Shown: positions 1 through 8,699, counted from the first letter of the stretch. The stretch is 51,391 nt of DNA from Dehalococcoidia bacterium (GCA_022822855.1 JAJDYG010000024.1:1-51391); one strand, 5' to 3'. Numbers and translations: made by a program. Notes: a model not told the origin generated them from the sequence alone.

Positions 1-141
1 CGAGGTCGAGCGCTTCTTCTGCCGGCTCAAACGCTTCCGCCGGATCGCCACCCGCTACGACAAGCTCGACCTCATCTTCCTCAGCTTCGTCCACCTGGCC
101 CTGATCTGGGACGCGCTTCAACTACTGTGAACAGGCCCTAG
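1..141 (+). mobile_element. Right end of an IS5-family insertion sequence (left part outside window)
   Basis: The window opens inside an insertion sequence. The coding part is the C-terminal end of a DDE transposase (2-130). The stop codon overlaps a short sequence TGAACAGGCCC (128-138), which probably belongs to the terminal inverted repeat, followed by CTAG (138-141), a plausible target site. Elements of the IS427 group of IS5 have such short ends and small A/T-containing target duplications; this is family knowledge. The exact boundary is uncertain by a few bases because the left end and the second target copy are not visible. The element stops about 15 bp after the stop codon of the neighbouring convergent gene, which is therefore intact. 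Confidence 0.75.
2..130 (+). CDS. IS5-family transposase, C-terminal fragment (5' end outside window)
   Basis: The last 42 residues of a transposase are visible. They begin with a V-E-R-F-F segment that should carry the catalytic glutamate of the DDE triad, followed by a basic helix with KRFRRIATRYDK and a hydrophobic C-terminal helix ending at a TGA at 128-130. This tail is characteristic of IS5-family transposases, where the glutamate sits seven residues before a conserved lysine/arginine helix. The two aspartates lie outside the window, so activity cannot be judged. The reading frame is open from the first base, with no frameshift in the visible part. Confidence 0.85.
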   Translation, partial: EVERFFCRLKRFRRIATRYDKLDLIFLSFVHLALIWDALQLL

Positions 142-155
142 AGGAGACAGGCTGG

Positions 156-632
156 TCAGAAGCGCCAGCGGGTGGCGGTGCTGGGGAAGCTGGCCTCTGT
201 CCAGGCGAGGGCCTTCTTCAGCCTGAGCGTGAAGACCGGGATGGTCTCTTCCGCGCCCCAGGGCATGTCGTACTTCGCGCCAAACGCGGCCTGGATGGTG
301 GGCGTGGAGTCCTGAAGTTCGAACTGGCCCTCAAGGATGACGACCTCGTCGCCCGACTCGAGGTTGACGACCGACTCGGGGTTCTGCTTCAGATTCTGTG
401 CGGTCACGCCGAGCGGATCGGTGGCGAAGTGGAAGGCGTCATCGGTCCAGATCCCCCAGACAGGTACGGAGTGAGGTCTGCCCGACGGCCGAGTCGTCAC
501 GATCCAGTAGTTGCGCGCCGTCTCGAGCTGCTCGGTGACCCAGTCCCACGACATCGGCTCGAAAGGGTAGTCCGCAATGCTGAAGCCGAAGCTGTCCGGC
601 ATCTGCGGCCGTTCGGGGTCTGGGACGTTCAT
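156..632 (-). CDS. Pyridoxamine 5'-phosphate oxidase-fold (PPOX class) protein
   Basis: Predicted 158 residues. The segment NYWIVTTRPSGRPHSVPVWG followed by an acidic stretch and FATDP is the typical split-barrel flavin- or F420-binding fold of the PPOX superfamily; the C-terminal ATRWRF ending is also common in these proteins, so the gene is complete despite the nearby IS. The reading frame stays open upstream to 770, but I place the start at the ATG at 632. It is preceded by GGAGTAGGA on the minus strand, and the upstream extension is low-complexity and overlaps the VOC gene. The likely role is reduction or oxidation of a small molecule with a flavin or F420 cofactor; the substrate is unknown. 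It is probably co-transcribed with the two VOC genes upstream (start lies 8 bp after the VOC stop). Confidence 0.8.
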   Translation of the reverse strand: MNVPDPERPQMPDSFGFSIADYPFEPMSWDWVTEQLETARNYWIVTTRPSGRPHSVPVWGIWTDDAFHFATDPLGVTAQNLKQNPESVVNLESGDEVVILEGQFELQDSTPTIQAAFGAKYDMPWGAEETIPVFTLRLKKALAWTEASFPSTATRWRF

Positions 633-639
633 TGGTGTC

Positions 640-1047
640 CTACTCCGTCTGCGTCTCGAGCGGGTCGTAGGTACCGAAGTGCCAGAAGTTGCCTTCGGGA
701 TCGCGGACCGTGAACGCGTGCGAGCCGTAGTCGGTGTCTTCGAGCGGGAATGCGATGGTGGCGCCCCCATTCTGGGCTCGTTGATACAGCTCGTCGACCT
801 GATCGTTCGACTCTGCGGTCAAGCTGACGGATGCCTTGCCGATTGACTCGTTGAGCGGGTCATCCTGGCCGCGGGTTGATCCGAGCATGACCAAGCTGCC
901 GCGCCACTCCAACTCGGCGTGCGCGACGCCGCCGTTGCCGTCGGGCACGTTCATGCGCTCGGTGAAGTCGAACGTGCGACAGAGCCACTCGATAAGCGCC
1001 TGAGCGTCGTTGGCGCGGAATGCGGGAACGATCGTCTGGTGTGGCAT
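640..1047 (-). CDS. VOC-fold (glyoxalase/bleomycin-resistance/PhnB-like) protein
   Basis: 135 residues with the paired beta-alpha-beta-beta-beta units of the vicinal oxygen chelate fold. The C-terminal half shows DTDYGSHAFTVRDPEGNFWH, the usual metal-side signature of PhnB/glyoxalase-like members, followed by FGTYDP. It is a close paralogue of the next gene (1061-1462); both begin MPHQT-VP and end in G-TYDP, so they come from a tandem duplication. Family members include glyoxalases, dioxygenases and antibiotic-sequestering proteins, and the sequence does not decide between them. The stop lies 8 bp from the start of the PPOX gene, and the VOC-VOC-PPOX order suggests a small operon for detoxification or modification of an unknown compound. 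Confidence 0.8.
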   Translation of the reverse strand: MPHQTIVPAFRANDAQALIEWLCRTFDFTERMNVPDGNGGVAHAELEWRGSLVMLGSTRGQDDPLNESIGKASVSLTAESNDQVDELYQRAQNGGATIAFPLEDTDYGSHAFTVRDPEGNFWHFGTYDPLETQTE

Positions 1048-1060
1048 ATCTTCATCTGTC

Positions 1061-1462
1061 CTATTGCTCCTGGCTCACGAATGGGTCGTATGTGCCCAGG
1101 TGCCAGTGGTTGCCCTCGTAATCGGCGACCGTGAAGGCGTGTGAGCCATAGTCGGTATCGGTCAGGGGCTGAATGACTTTCGCGCCGGCCGCGACGGCGC
1201 GGGCGAAGGTCTCATCCACCTGTTCGGCTGACTCGGCGGTCATGCTGATCGAGCCGTGGCGATAGGGCAGGTTATGCACGTCGTCTTTGGAGTCGCCCAG
1301 CATGACGATCGAACCGCGCCAGGCGAGTTGCGCATGCTCGACGCGACCGGCCTCGTCGCGAACAACGAAGTGCTCGGTGATCCCGAAGGCCTCGTTCAGC
1401 CAGCGGATTGCTTCGTTGGCGTCGTCATAGCGAAGCGTAGGAACGACTGTTTGATGTGGCAT
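1061..1462 (-). CDS. VOC-fold protein, paralogue of the downstream gene
   Basis: 133 residues. The signature DTDYGSHAFTVADYEGNHWH near the C-terminus matches the VOC superfamily and is nearly the same as in the downstream paralogue. An ATG four codons earlier (1474) is in frame, but I choose 1462: it is preceded by TTGGAG at a spacing of seven bases, and the resulting N-terminus MPHQTVVP matches the MPHQTIVP of the paralogue. It is the first gene of a probable VOC-VOC-PPOX operon; the gap to the next gene is 13 bp. The duplication may allow different ligands or a heterodimer, since many VOC proteins are dimers with the site at the interface. The substrate is unknown. Confidence 0.8.
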   Translation of the reverse strand: MPHQTVVPTLRYDDANEAIRWLNEAFGITEHFVVRDEAGRVEHAQLAWRGSIVMLGDSKDDVHNLPYRHGSISMTAESAEQVDETFARAVAAGAKVIQPLTDTDYGSHAFTVADYEGNHWHLGTYDPFVSQEQ

Positions 1463-1497
1463 GTTGATCTCCAATCGGTGTAGAGCGTCGTAGCTTA

Positions 1498-3570
1498 TCA
1501 GTTCGGTAAGGGATCGTCGAGAATCCGGGCCAGATCGGCAGCGGTGTGAACCGGGGCGGAGCAGGCGAAGGCCTGACAGACGTAGGCGGTTGGCCGGCCG
1601 TTCTGCTGCGGCTTGTCGACGAGCTGCGGGACCAGGGACTCGTCGGTTGATCGCTGCATGACGACCATTGGGCGCGGCACTCCGGACCAGAGGTCGCGCC
1701 GCATCTGCGCCAACTCCCGGTCGTCAGCCGGTCCCACTAGCGCGACCGAGCGGTGGTCGGCGAGCCAGTCTCCGACCGAGACGAACAGACCAAGCATCGT
1801 CGGCGCCTTGCTCAGGTAGGCGGAGAACGTCGTGCGCATCGCCTCGATCAGATCGGCGTAGCGACCTTCTGCGGTCAACGCATACATCCGAGCCAGCGCT
1901 TTCGCCGCGAGGGCATTGCCGCTGGGCGTGGCCCCGTCCTGGGTGGGCTTGCGTTGCGCGATGAGCTGTTCGCCTTCGCGTCCGACAGTGAAGAACCCGC
2001 CTCCCTCGTGGTCCCAGAAGCGCTCGATCATGGCGTCGATCATCGAACGCGCTTCCAGGTACCAGGACTCGTCCCCGGTCGATTCGTAGAGCGAGATCAT
2101 GCCGTCGGCCAGCGCGGCATAGTCTTCGACGAATGCGTCAATCGATGCACGACCAGCGGAGTGAATCCTCAGCAACCCGCCGTCATCGCTGCGCATGTTG
2201 TCAAGAATGAAGCGGGCCGCTGTGTCGGCTGCTTTGATGAATCGCGGCTCTTCCAGGACCGCGCCCGCCTTTGCCAATGCGTCGATCGCCATGCCGTTCC
2301 AGGCGGCGATGATCTTGGTGTCGGTTGCCGGGGGAATCCGCGTCGCGCGATGTTCGAGCAGGGCGTCCCGGCTCCTGGCCAGAGACTCCTCAACATCCGC
2401 CAGAGGCAGATCGAGCCAGCGCGCGACATCTTCCGGACGTTGCGCGGCCGTCAGGATTGAGTTGCCCTCCCAGTTGCCGCCTACATCGACGCCCCAGCGG
2501 CGGCAGGCGATCTCGGCATCCTGTTCGCCCAACAGCCGATGCAGGTCGTCTCGGGTCCAGACGAAGTACTTGCCCTCGACGCCTTCGGAGTCGGCGTCGG
2601 TGGAGGCGTAGAAGGCGCCGCCGGGGGTTTGGAGTCCTTCGAGGAGGTAGTCGGCCGTCTCCCGAGCGATCTGAGCGAAGAGGTGTGCGTCGTCGCCCTC
2701 TTCGGCCATCCGAAAGGCGTCGAGGTAGAGCGGGATGAGCAGCGCGTTATCGTAGAGCATCTTCTCGAAGTGCGGCACGAGCCAGATCTCGTCGACCGCG
2801 TAGCGGTGGAAGCCGCCGGCGAGCTGGTCGTAGATGCCGCCTTCGGCCATCTTGCGCAGCGAATGGGAGAGATGGCGGCGGGCGTCATCGCGATTGTCGG
2901 CGGAGTCGTCGAGCGCCTGTTGCAGAAGCAACTGCAGATAGAAGGGCTGCGGGAATTTGGGCGCTCCGCCGAAGCCTCCGTGGGTGCGATCGGCGGCTTG
3001 CAGCAGTGGGCTGGCTGCTCGGGAGCGAATCTGGGCGGGCGACTCGGTCAGGTCTTCGCCGGCCAGCTCGACCCTCAGGTTCAAATGCTTGGTCAACTCC
3101 GTCGCCTGCTGCTCGACCTGGTCGCGCTGTTCGTGGAAAGCTCGGGTGACGCCCTGGAGAACGTCGGTCCAGCCGGGCATCCCGGTGCGACGCTGGGGCG
3201 GGAAGTAAGTGCCGCCGAAGAATGGCCGTCCGTCCGGAGTGCAGAAGACGTTGAGTGGCCAGCCGCCGTGGCCGTGCAGCATCTGCTGGGCGTCCATATA
3301 GATTTCGTCCACATCGGGCCGTTCTTCGCGGTCGACCTTGATGCTGACTACCAGGTCGTTTTGGAGGGCGGCGATCGCCTCGTCCTCGAACGACTCGCGC
3401 TCCATGACATGGCACCAGTGACAGGCGGCGTAACCGACGCTGACCAACACCGGCTTGTCTTCGGCCCGAGCGCGGGCCCAGGCCTCTTCGCTCCACGGAT
3501 ACCAGTCCACAGGGTTGTTGGCGTGCTGGAGGAGATAGGGGGAGGTCTCGGCGGCAAGTCGATTTGGCAT
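1498..3570 (-). CDS. DUF255/YyaL-type protein: thioredoxin-like domain plus (alpha/alpha)6 barrel
   Basis: 690 residues, the usual length for this family (bacterial YyaL, animal SPATA20). The N-terminus carries the family signature [21 protein letters not shown] followed by a thioredoxin-like active site CHWC at residues 50-53. The remaining roughly 500 residues resemble a six-hairpin glycosidase/cellobiose-epimerase-like barrel, with motifs such as [17 protein letters not shown] and [11 protein letters not shown]. The biochemical role of the family is not established. No signal peptide is seen, so it should be cytoplasmic. It has its own upstream region, divergent from the aquaporin gene, and stands 35 bp before the VOC genes, so it could be the head of that operon. 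Confidence 0.9.
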   Translation of the reverse strand: MPNRLAAETSPYLLQHANNPVDWYPWSEEAWARARAEDKPVLVSVGYAACHWCHVMERESFEDEAIAALQNDLVVSIKVDREERPDVDEIYMDAQQMLHGHGGWPLNVFCTPDGRPFFGGTYFPPQRRTGMPGWTDVLQGVTRAFHEQRDQVEQQATELTKHLNLRVELAGEDLTESPAQIRSRAASPLLQAADRTHGGFGGAPKFPQPFYLQLLLQQALDDSADNRDDARRHLSHSLRKMAEGGIYDQLAGGFHRYAVDEIWLVPHFEKMLYDNALLIPLYLDAFRMAEEGDDAHLFAQIARETADYLLEGLQTPGGAFYASTDADSEGVEGKYFVWTRDDLHRLLGEQDAEIACRRWGVDVGGNWEGNSILTAAQRPEDVARWLDLPLADVEESLARSRDALLEHRATRIPPATDTKIIAAWNGMAIDALAKAGAVLEEPRFIKAADTAARFILDNMRSDDGGLLRIHSAGRASIDAFVEDYAALADGMISLYESTGDESWYLEARSMIDAMIERFWDHEGGGFFTVGREGEQLIAQRKPTQDGATPSGNALAAKALARMYALTAEGRYADLIEAMRTTFSAYLSKAPTMLGLFVSVGDWLADHRSVALVGPADDRELAQMRRDLWSGVPRPMVVMQRSTDESLVPQLVDKPQQNGRPTAYVCQAFACSAPVHTAADLARILDDPLPN

Positions 3571-3657
3571 AGCCCAACCTTAACAGCGCGCACGCTTCCG
3601 GCTCGGGCTCGACTGTTAGCGTTTCGGTCGAATTCCTGATGCTATCCGGGAGGTCTG

Positions 3658-4431
3658 ATGATGGTGAGTCCCATTGAGCAGGCATTGGCTCCGGTCGGGC
3701 GCGTGGTCAATCCGCTGCTTGGGGCATTGAGCCTCGACCGGGCGAGCAATCAGGCCAGCGCCAGACAACTGATGGCGGAAGTGTTGGGCACGTTCGGCCT
3801 GGTCCTGTTTTGCGCGGGGTCGGCGCACGTCAACTGGTGGTCGGGGGGACAACTGGGCGCGCTTGGCGTGGGACTGGTCAACGGTTTCGGCGTGGCGGTG
3901 ATGATCTTCGCCTTCTGGGCGATCTCTGGCGCGCACCTGAACCCGGCGGTCTCCCTTGGTCTGTGGCTGACGGGGAAGCTGCCGGGTCGGAAGCTGGCGC
4001 CGTATGTTGGCGCGCAACTGGTCGGCGCGTTGATTGCGTCGTCGGTGATGCACGGGCTGTTCCGCAATCACACCGGCGAGGGCGAGTCGTGGCTGGGCGC
4101 GAACTTCAGCGAGGGGCCGCTGATCCAGGCCTTCGGCACGGAGATCGTGATCACGTTCTTCCTGGTCTATGCGATCCTGATGATGGCCGAGCGTGGGCGC
4201 AGTGCGACGGTGTTTGCAGTGGCGGTTGGGCTTTACGTCGCGGCGGCAGTGACGCTGGCGGGCAGTGTGTCAGGCGCGTCGATGAACCCTGCACGCGCCT
4301 TCGGTCCGGCAGCGATCGCCTGGTTCTGGGACGATCACTGGGTCTACTGGGTGGCGCCAGGGTTGGGGGCGCTGTTCGCGTCGATCTTCTTCGCGGTCTT
4401 GCGAGATCGGAGCAGGTCGGACGGCGGTTAG
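3658..4431 (+). CDS. MIP-family aquaporin/glycerol-facilitator-like channel
   Basis: 257 residues with six hydrophobic segments and both half-helix motifs: GAHLNPAVSLG (NPA at 95-97) and GASMNPARAFGPA (NPA at 210-212, Arg213 of the selectivity filter). GGGAGG lies four bases before the ATG at 3658; a second ATG follows at once and would give a more usual spacing. The position 15 residues before Arg213, where water-specific aquaporins such as AqpZ carry a histidine, is valine here. This suggests a less polar filter and perhaps small neutral solutes rather than strict water selectivity; that is inference from alignment by eye. The 3' end overlaps the convergent HAD gene by 4 bp. Confidence 0.9.
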   Translation: MMVSPIEQALAPVGRVVNPLLGALSLDRASNQASARQLMAEVLGTFGLVLFCAGSAHVNWWSGGQLGALGVGLVNGFGVAVMIFAFWAISGAHLNPAVSLGLWLTGKLPGRKLAPYVGAQLVGALIASSVMHGLFRNHTGEGESWLGANFSEGPLIQAFGTEIVITFFLVYAILMMAERGRSATVFAVAVGLYVAAAVTLAGSVSGASMNPARAFGPAAIAWFWDDHWVYWVAPGLGALFASIFFAVLRDRSRSDGG

Positions 4432-5060
4432 CTATCGATGCCGGCGGCGCGGAGGGCGATCCTGAGAGCCTTGTAGTTGTTTCTCGTGAAGTGGTAGCCG
4501 CCCATCCCTACCTTCTGCGCTCCGAGCACGTTCTCTTCAAGATCGTCGATGAAGAAGCAGTGTTCAGGCGCGACGCCGATCTCCTCGGCAGCGTGATGGA
4601 AGATGCCCGGGTCGGGTTTGCGCATGCCGATCTCCCCGGAGACGACGATCGCGTCCCAGTCAACCTCGACCGGCAGGTCGCCGAGGAAGCGGTCACGCAG
4701 ATCTTCGGGAGCGTTGGAGAGCACGCCGATCTTGTGCCCGGCGGCCTGGAGATCGTGGGCAAGTTCGAAGTTCGGATGGTGATACTGCCAGGGCTGGGCA
4801 TACCAGGCGTCGAGCAGGTTCTGGACCTCTGCGACCACGTCGCCCTGCAGGTAGGGCGCGAGGCTCTGCTCAACGCCGCGTTGCCATGTGTCCCAGTTGC
4901 CTCGGCCGGTCTCGATCGCGTGCCACTCGGGGGTTCGATAGAACGCGTCGACCAGAGTGCCCGCCGGGAGGTTCCAGCGTTGTCCAAACAGGTCGTAGCC
5001 GTCCCAGTCCATGCAGATCAGGACTCCACCGAAATCAAAGAGCACCGCTCGTTGCGTCAT
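4428..5060 (-). CDS. HAD-superfamily hydrolase (YihX/epoxide-hydrolase-N-like subfamily)
   Basis: 210 residues. Motif I is LFDFGGVL with the nucleophile Asp9. The second aspartate usual in phosphatases is replaced by glycine, as is frequent in this HAD-IA subgroup. Motif II is in GVLSNAPE, the lysine of motif III in MRKPDPGIFHHA, and motif IV is FFIDDLEENVLGA. The cap is the small helical type between motifs I and II. The expected activity is phosphate-ester hydrolysis on a small sugar phosphate or nucleotide. Its ATG overlaps the stop of the upstream glycosyltransferase by one base (TGATG), which points to translational coupling and a shared operon. The substrate cannot be read from the sequence. 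Confidence 0.85.
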   Translation of the reverse strand: MTQRAVLFDFGGVLICMDWDGYDLFGQRWNLPAGTLVDAFYRTPEWHAIETGRGNWDTWQRGVEQSLAPYLQGDVVAEVQNLLDAWYAQPWQYHHPNFELAHDLQAAGHKIGVLSNAPEDLRDRFLGDLPVEVDWDAIVVSGEIGMRKPDPGIFHHAAEEIGVAPEHCFFIDDLEENVLGAQKVGMGGYHFTRNNYKALRIALRAAGIDS

Positions 5061-6394
5061 CAGAGAGCCTCCTCAGGGGATTCGCCATGCGCGAGTCTAC
5101 GGGCGATTCCGATCATGCGATTCGCGGCCACGTCAAATGGTCGTTCGCGACCCCACTCGGCGGCCGCTTCGCGCCGTCTCAGGATTTCGCGGTTCTCGCT
5201 GGCGTGGAGCGCTCTTCGGATCGCCGCAGCGAACGCTCTGGGGGTCGGCTCGGCGATCCAGCCGTGGCGTTCGTCGACCGTGGCGTGAGCACCCGCATGG
5301 GGAGCGGCGATGACCGGGACGCCGCTGGCCAATGCCTGGGCGATGGTCAGGCCGTAGGCCTCGTAGTAGCTGGGCGAGAGGAAGGTGTCAGCGGCCGCAA
5401 ACAGGCGCCACTTCTGCTCGACGCCTACATATCCCGGGAAATGGACTTCTGCGCGTCGGAGCTGGGCGGCGGCCTGGCGCAGCTTGCGGTCGTAGGCCAC
5501 GCCGCCCATGTAGGCGGGGCCGCCGGCGACGATGAGCTGGAGACGTTCAGCCGTCGTTGGCGACTGACGTTCGATCAGCCGGAGCGCGTCGATGACCAGC
5601 TCGACGCGCTTCTCCGGCGAGAGGCGGCTCAGGGTCAGCAGCGTGAATCGGTTGGGGTCGGCGTCGATGTCGCGCAGGGTCTCGCGACGCTGCTCGCGCA
5701 AGGCGGGGTCGGGTTGGCCGGTGACACCCCAGGGAACGATCTGGGTACGCCTGGAAACTCCCGTTCCCGGGTAGCAGTCGGCCAGCGAGCGGGCGACCGG
5801 CGCCGAAGGTGCGATCGGTGCGTCGACGTGACGCGCCAGGTCCCGCTCTTTCGCCCAGACCAGCCTGGCGATGTCGGGAGCGTGCCTGGTGAGTCCGCGT
5901 CGCTCGGCCAGCCGCCACAGGGCGGAGAGGTGAGGTCCGCTGATCGGGAGGCCCGTCGGTTGAGATACATAACGTCGGCTGAAAAACTCGCTGACGATCA
6001 CGTGGAGCAGTGCGAACTGAGGAAAACCGTTCGCGCGCAGTTGAGCAAAGGGCGGGCCCTCGGCGGTGTCGTTGGCCAGTACGACCGCGTCGACCGGGTC
6101 GATGTCGGCGAAGTAGTTGGTGAGCGCTGTTTCCCACTCGATGGCGAAGTCCGCGTAGCGCCGGGCGTTCAGGCGGAGGATGCGGTCGGGTTCGACACGC
6201 TCGAGGGTCGGTACCGGGAGGTGCTGTCGGATGCCGTCTCTTGTTTCGGCAGCGCCGGGCGTGAGCAGCGTGACCTCAAATTCGGAGCGCTCCAGGTGCG
6301 GGATCAGCTCCTCCAGGACCGCGACACCGCCACCGACGGGCGATGCATCGGTAGCTAGAGCGCCCGTCGCGCTACAGATGTAGATGCGAACCAT
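5060..6394 (-). CDS. GT4-family (GT-B fold) glycosyltransferase
   Basis: 444 residues. The C-terminal domain has the nucleotide-sugar-binding features of glycosyltransferase family 4: LSRLSPEKRVELVIDAL in the first strand-helix unit, and SYYEAYGLTIAQALASGVPV, where the E-x7-E-like helix and the following glycine loop contact the donor. The N-terminus contains the glycine-rich acceptor-domain loop ASPVGGGVAVLEEL. No membrane segment is present, so it acts in the cytoplasm or peripherally on the membrane. Possible products are glycolipids, capsule or compatible solutes such as trehalose or glucosylglycerate. The downstream overlapping HAD phosphatase could remove phosphate from the product, as in sugar-phosphate synthase/phosphatase pairs; this is inference. 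Confidence 0.85.
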   Translation of the reverse strand: MVRIYICSATGALATDASPVGGGVAVLEELIPHLERSEFEVTLLTPGAAETRDGIRQHLPVPTLERVEPDRILRLNARRYADFAIEWETALTNYFADIDPVDAVVLANDTAEGPPFAQLRANGFPQFALLHVIVSEFFSRRYVSQPTGLPISGPHLSALWRLAERRGLTRHAPDIARLVWAKERDLARHVDAPIAPSAPVARSLADCYPGTGVSRRTQIVPWGVTGQPDPALREQRRETLRDIDADPNRFTLLTLSRLSPEKRVELVIDALRLIERQSPTTAERLQLIVAGGPAYMGGVAYDRKLRQAAAQLRRAEVHFPGYVGVEQKWRLFAAADTFLSPSYYEAYGLTIAQALASGVPVIAAPHAGAHATVDERHGWIAEPTPRAFAAAIRRALHASENREILRRREAAAEWGRERPFDVAANRMIGIARRLAHGESPEEAL

Positions 6395-6469
6395 GTACTG
6401 AGACTATTCGCTGAGCGGGGTGAGATGCGCAGGTAGGCTGCCGACAGAAGATCAAGCGGAGGCATAGTA

Positions 6470-7411
6470 ATGGCGCTGTCGTATGAACGTCTGGATGGGC
6501 TGATGGCGGCGCAGGTGACGCCGTTCACCGAAAACGGGCGTGACGTCGACGTCGACTGGATCGGCCCGCACATCGAGTTCATGCGGACGATGGGCATCAC
6601 CGGGATTCTCACCCTGGGAACGAATGGCGAGGGTCCGTCGGTCGGAATGGAGGAGCGGCGCCGGGTCGTGGCGGCAGTGAAACAGGCCTCCCGAGGGATC
6701 GGCGGCGGTCTCGTGGTGGTTGCCGGTGCGACCTGCCCCTCGCTGCCGGATACGATCCGCGCCGCCAACGACGCGCTAGACGCAGGCGCGGATGCTGTGG
6801 CGCTGCTGCCTCCATTCTTCTTCAAGAACGTCGACTCGCGAGGGATGATCGACTGGTTCTCAGCCGTGATCGAATCACTGCCTTCGGAAGGCCGGGCACT
6901 GCTCTACAACATGCCGGCCCAGGCCGGGATCGATATTCCCGACGAGGTCCTGGCCGGTGTGCTCAGACGGCATCCGGATCAGTTGATGGGGATCAAGGAC
7001 TCGGGCGGCGACGCAGAGCGCACCAAGCGCTACATGGCGCAGGTGCCATCGGAGGGTCCGGGATCCCAGTTCCGGGTGATGGCCGGGTCGGACGCGGCGC
7101 ATGCGCCGCTATATCAGGCCGGCTGCGTGGGCGGCGTCTCGGGTATGGCCAATGCCGTGCCGGCGCTGGTCAAGACCATCCAGTTCGCGCATCGCGAGGG
7201 CGGCGAGCCTCAACGGCCCCAGGACCAGCTCAATGAGCTCCACGCGATCCTCAATCTGTTTCCTCGCGTGGGAGCGCTCAAACAGCTGATCAACATCACC
7301 AGTGGTCTTCCGTTGACTCACACACGCCCGCCATACCGAGATCTCGACCCGCACGAGGTAACTGCCCTCGAAGAAGCGATGGGCCAGTATCTGCTCGGCG
7401 AGGCTGTCTGA
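6470..7411 (+). CDS. DHDPS/N-acetylneuraminate lyase-family Schiff-base aldolase (probably not DapA)
   Basis: 313 residues, a TIM barrel of the DapA/NanA superfamily. Visible motifs are AAQVTPF at the N-terminus, GTNGEGPSV (substrate-carboxylate loop), LYNMPAQAG with the catalytic tyrosine, and GIKDSGGD with the Schiff-base lysine. True dihydrodipicolinate synthase has an arginine in YNVPSRTG that binds the aspartate-semialdehyde carboxylate; here the position is glutamine, so lysine biosynthesis is unlikely. A sugar-acid or other 2-keto-acid aldolase or dehydratase is more plausible. GGAGG lies eight bases before the ATG. It is a single gene divergent from the glycosyltransferase, with the Eis-like gene convergent 5 bp downstream. 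Confidence 0.85.
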   Translation: MALSYERLDGLMAAQVTPFTENGRDVDVDWIGPHIEFMRTMGITGILTLGTNGEGPSVGMEERRRVVAAVKQASRGIGGGLVVVAGATCPSLPDTIRAANDALDAGADAVALLPPFFFKNVDSRGMIDWFSAVIESLPSEGRALLYNMPAQAGIDIPDEVLAGVLRRHPDQLMGIKDSGGDAERTKRYMAQVPSEGPGSQFRVMAGSDAAHAPLYQAGCVGGVSGMANAVPALVKTIQFAHREGGEPQRPQDQLNELHAILNLFPRVGALKQLINITSGLPLTHTRPPYRDLDPHEVTALEEAMGQYLLGEAV

Positions 7412-7415
7412 GCCG

Positions 7416-8672
7416 CTAGAAGTGGTTCATGCAGTGCATGTCGTATTCGGTGGCAAAGAGGTGATCGGCACGGACTAGCGCCGCGGAGTCGGTCGCTTCA
7501 ACCCGGCCGAGGCGGTGACAGTAGGTTGCCGGTAGTGCTCCGGTCGCGAGATGGGCGAGGGTGAAGACGTCCATTGTGAGGTCCGGCGCGGCATCGACCT
7601 GACGGATGTCTGAGCCTTCCGGTCCAGTCGAGAGTTTCCAGGTGCCCTGGTTCCAGTCGCAAAGCTCGTCGATGACGCGGAAGGTCAGCTCCGACTCGAC
7701 CGGGTACTTGCGCGTCATCAGCGCTCGGGGCAGGTCGACGATGCGCACCAGAATGCCGTCCATGACCTGGACGCGGAGCGTGCGCGGATCGCGGGCGAAG
7801 TGCAAGATTGGGTCGTCGGAAGGGGCGTCGTTGAGATAGATGCGCCAGGTCAGGTCCTGTCCGGCGGCGTACTGCCAGAGCGCCACGTAGGCGGCGGGCG
7901 TGAGCCAGCCGTACTCGCGGATCGTCATGCGGTGGTCGCGTTGGCCGGCGCTCAGTTCGTTCAGCTCGCGGCTCTCCATGCTGGTGAAGACCATGTAGCC
8001 GAGCGCCTCGCCGTCCTCCTCGTAGAGCAGAACGCGGACCGGCCCCTCGTGGACGTCCTCCGGTTCCGAGAGGACTTCGGCGTTCCAGAGGTTGAGGCCG
8101 CGATGGAGCAGGCCGTTGCGAGGCTGCATGTATTGCCGGTAGAGATCGCGGATCACTGCGGCGTTGTCGGGCAGATCCTTGGCGTTGCTGATGCTGAGCT
8201 GACCGGTCGGCGTGGGCGCGTGGACGAAGCTGAGGTCGTGCGGGTCGAGTTCGTAGCGCTGGCGTCGGGAGCAGACGGCGTAGCCGAAGCGCTGGTAGAT
8301 GCCGGCTTGGGAGGCATAGAGGGCAGCGAGGGATTGTCCGCGTTCGTACTGTTCGTCGAGCGAATGTTCCATAGCGAACCGGAGGTATCCACGACGGCGC
8401 TTGGTCGGGTTGGTGCCGACGGCGGTGACCCCGGCCACGTGGGCGCGTTCGCCGTTGAAGCGCATCGAGAACGGCCAGGCGCCGAACGTGGTCGAGAGTT
8501 CGCCGTGCTCGAAGACACAGGTCGACCACTCGGGCTGGAGGAAGGTGACCGGGTCGCGCATGGGGTTGCCGTGCTCTTGCAGGGCGAGGTTGGCGATGAA
8601 GCGGAAATCCTCCATCTCCTCGGTGTTGGCGGCTCGGACTTCGACTCCTGCGGGCACTTCGCGTCGCGGCAT
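7416..8672 (-). CDS. Eis-like GNAT N-acetyltransferase with C-terminal sterol-carrier-like domain
   Basis: 418 residues, close to the 400-odd residues of the Eis family. The N-terminal GNAT domain contains VAGVTAVGTNPTKRRRGY, where the R/Q-x-x-G-x-G/A-like loop binds the acetyl-CoA pyrophosphate, followed by FAMEHSLDEQYERGQ and LYASQAGIYQRFGY. A second GNAT-like domain and a C-terminal SCP2-like segment (DAAPDLTMDVFTLAHLATG) follow. The frame is open upstream to 8774, but the ATG at 8672 is preceded by AAGGAG at seven bases and gives the conserved length. Mycobacterial Eis acetylates aminoglycosides and protein amines; the substrate here is unknown. It is transcribed alone, divergent from the response regulator. 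Confidence 0.85.
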   Translation of the reverse strand: MPRREVPAGVEVRAANTEEMEDFRFIANLALQEHGNPMRDPVTFLQPEWSTCVFEHGELSTTFGAWPFSMRFNGERAHVAGVTAVGTNPTKRRRGYLRFAMEHSLDEQYERGQSLAALYASQAGIYQRFGYAVCSRRQRYELDPHDLSFVHAPTPTGQLSISNAKDLPDNAAVIRDLYRQYMQPRNGLLHRGLNLWNAEVLSEPEDVHEGPVRVLLYEEDGEALGYMVFTSMESRELNELSAGQRDHRMTIREYGWLTPAAYVALWQYAAGQDLTWRIYLNDAPSDDPILHFARDPRTLRVQVMDGILVRIVDLPRALMTRKYPVESELTFRVIDELCDWNQGTWKLSTGPEGSDIRQVDAAPDLTMDVFTLAHLATGALPATYCHRLGRVEATDSAALVRADHLFATEYDMHCMNHF

Positions 8673-8675
8673 CGT

Positions 8676-8699
8676 GTTCTCCTTGGGGCGTTCTCCTTG
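8676..8699 (-). promoter_or_regulatory. Duplicated Shine-Dalgarno block before the Eis-like gene
   Basis: On the minus strand the ten bases CAAGGAGAAC occur twice, at 8690-8699 and 8676-8685, four bases apart, directly before the ATG at 8672. The proximal copy has normal spacing for initiation. The distal copy has no start codon at normal distance and may be a standby site or simply a recent duplication. Confidence 0.5.

Noticed and set aside
2539..3639. A 366-codon open frame on the plus strand opposite the DUF255 gene
   Set aside because: It mirrors the codon bias of the true gene, starts without a ribosome site and shows no recognisable motif.
4886..6358. A long plus-strand frame opposite the glycosyltransferase
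   Set aside because: No motif; the minus strand has a coherent GT4 protein coupled to a HAD gene.
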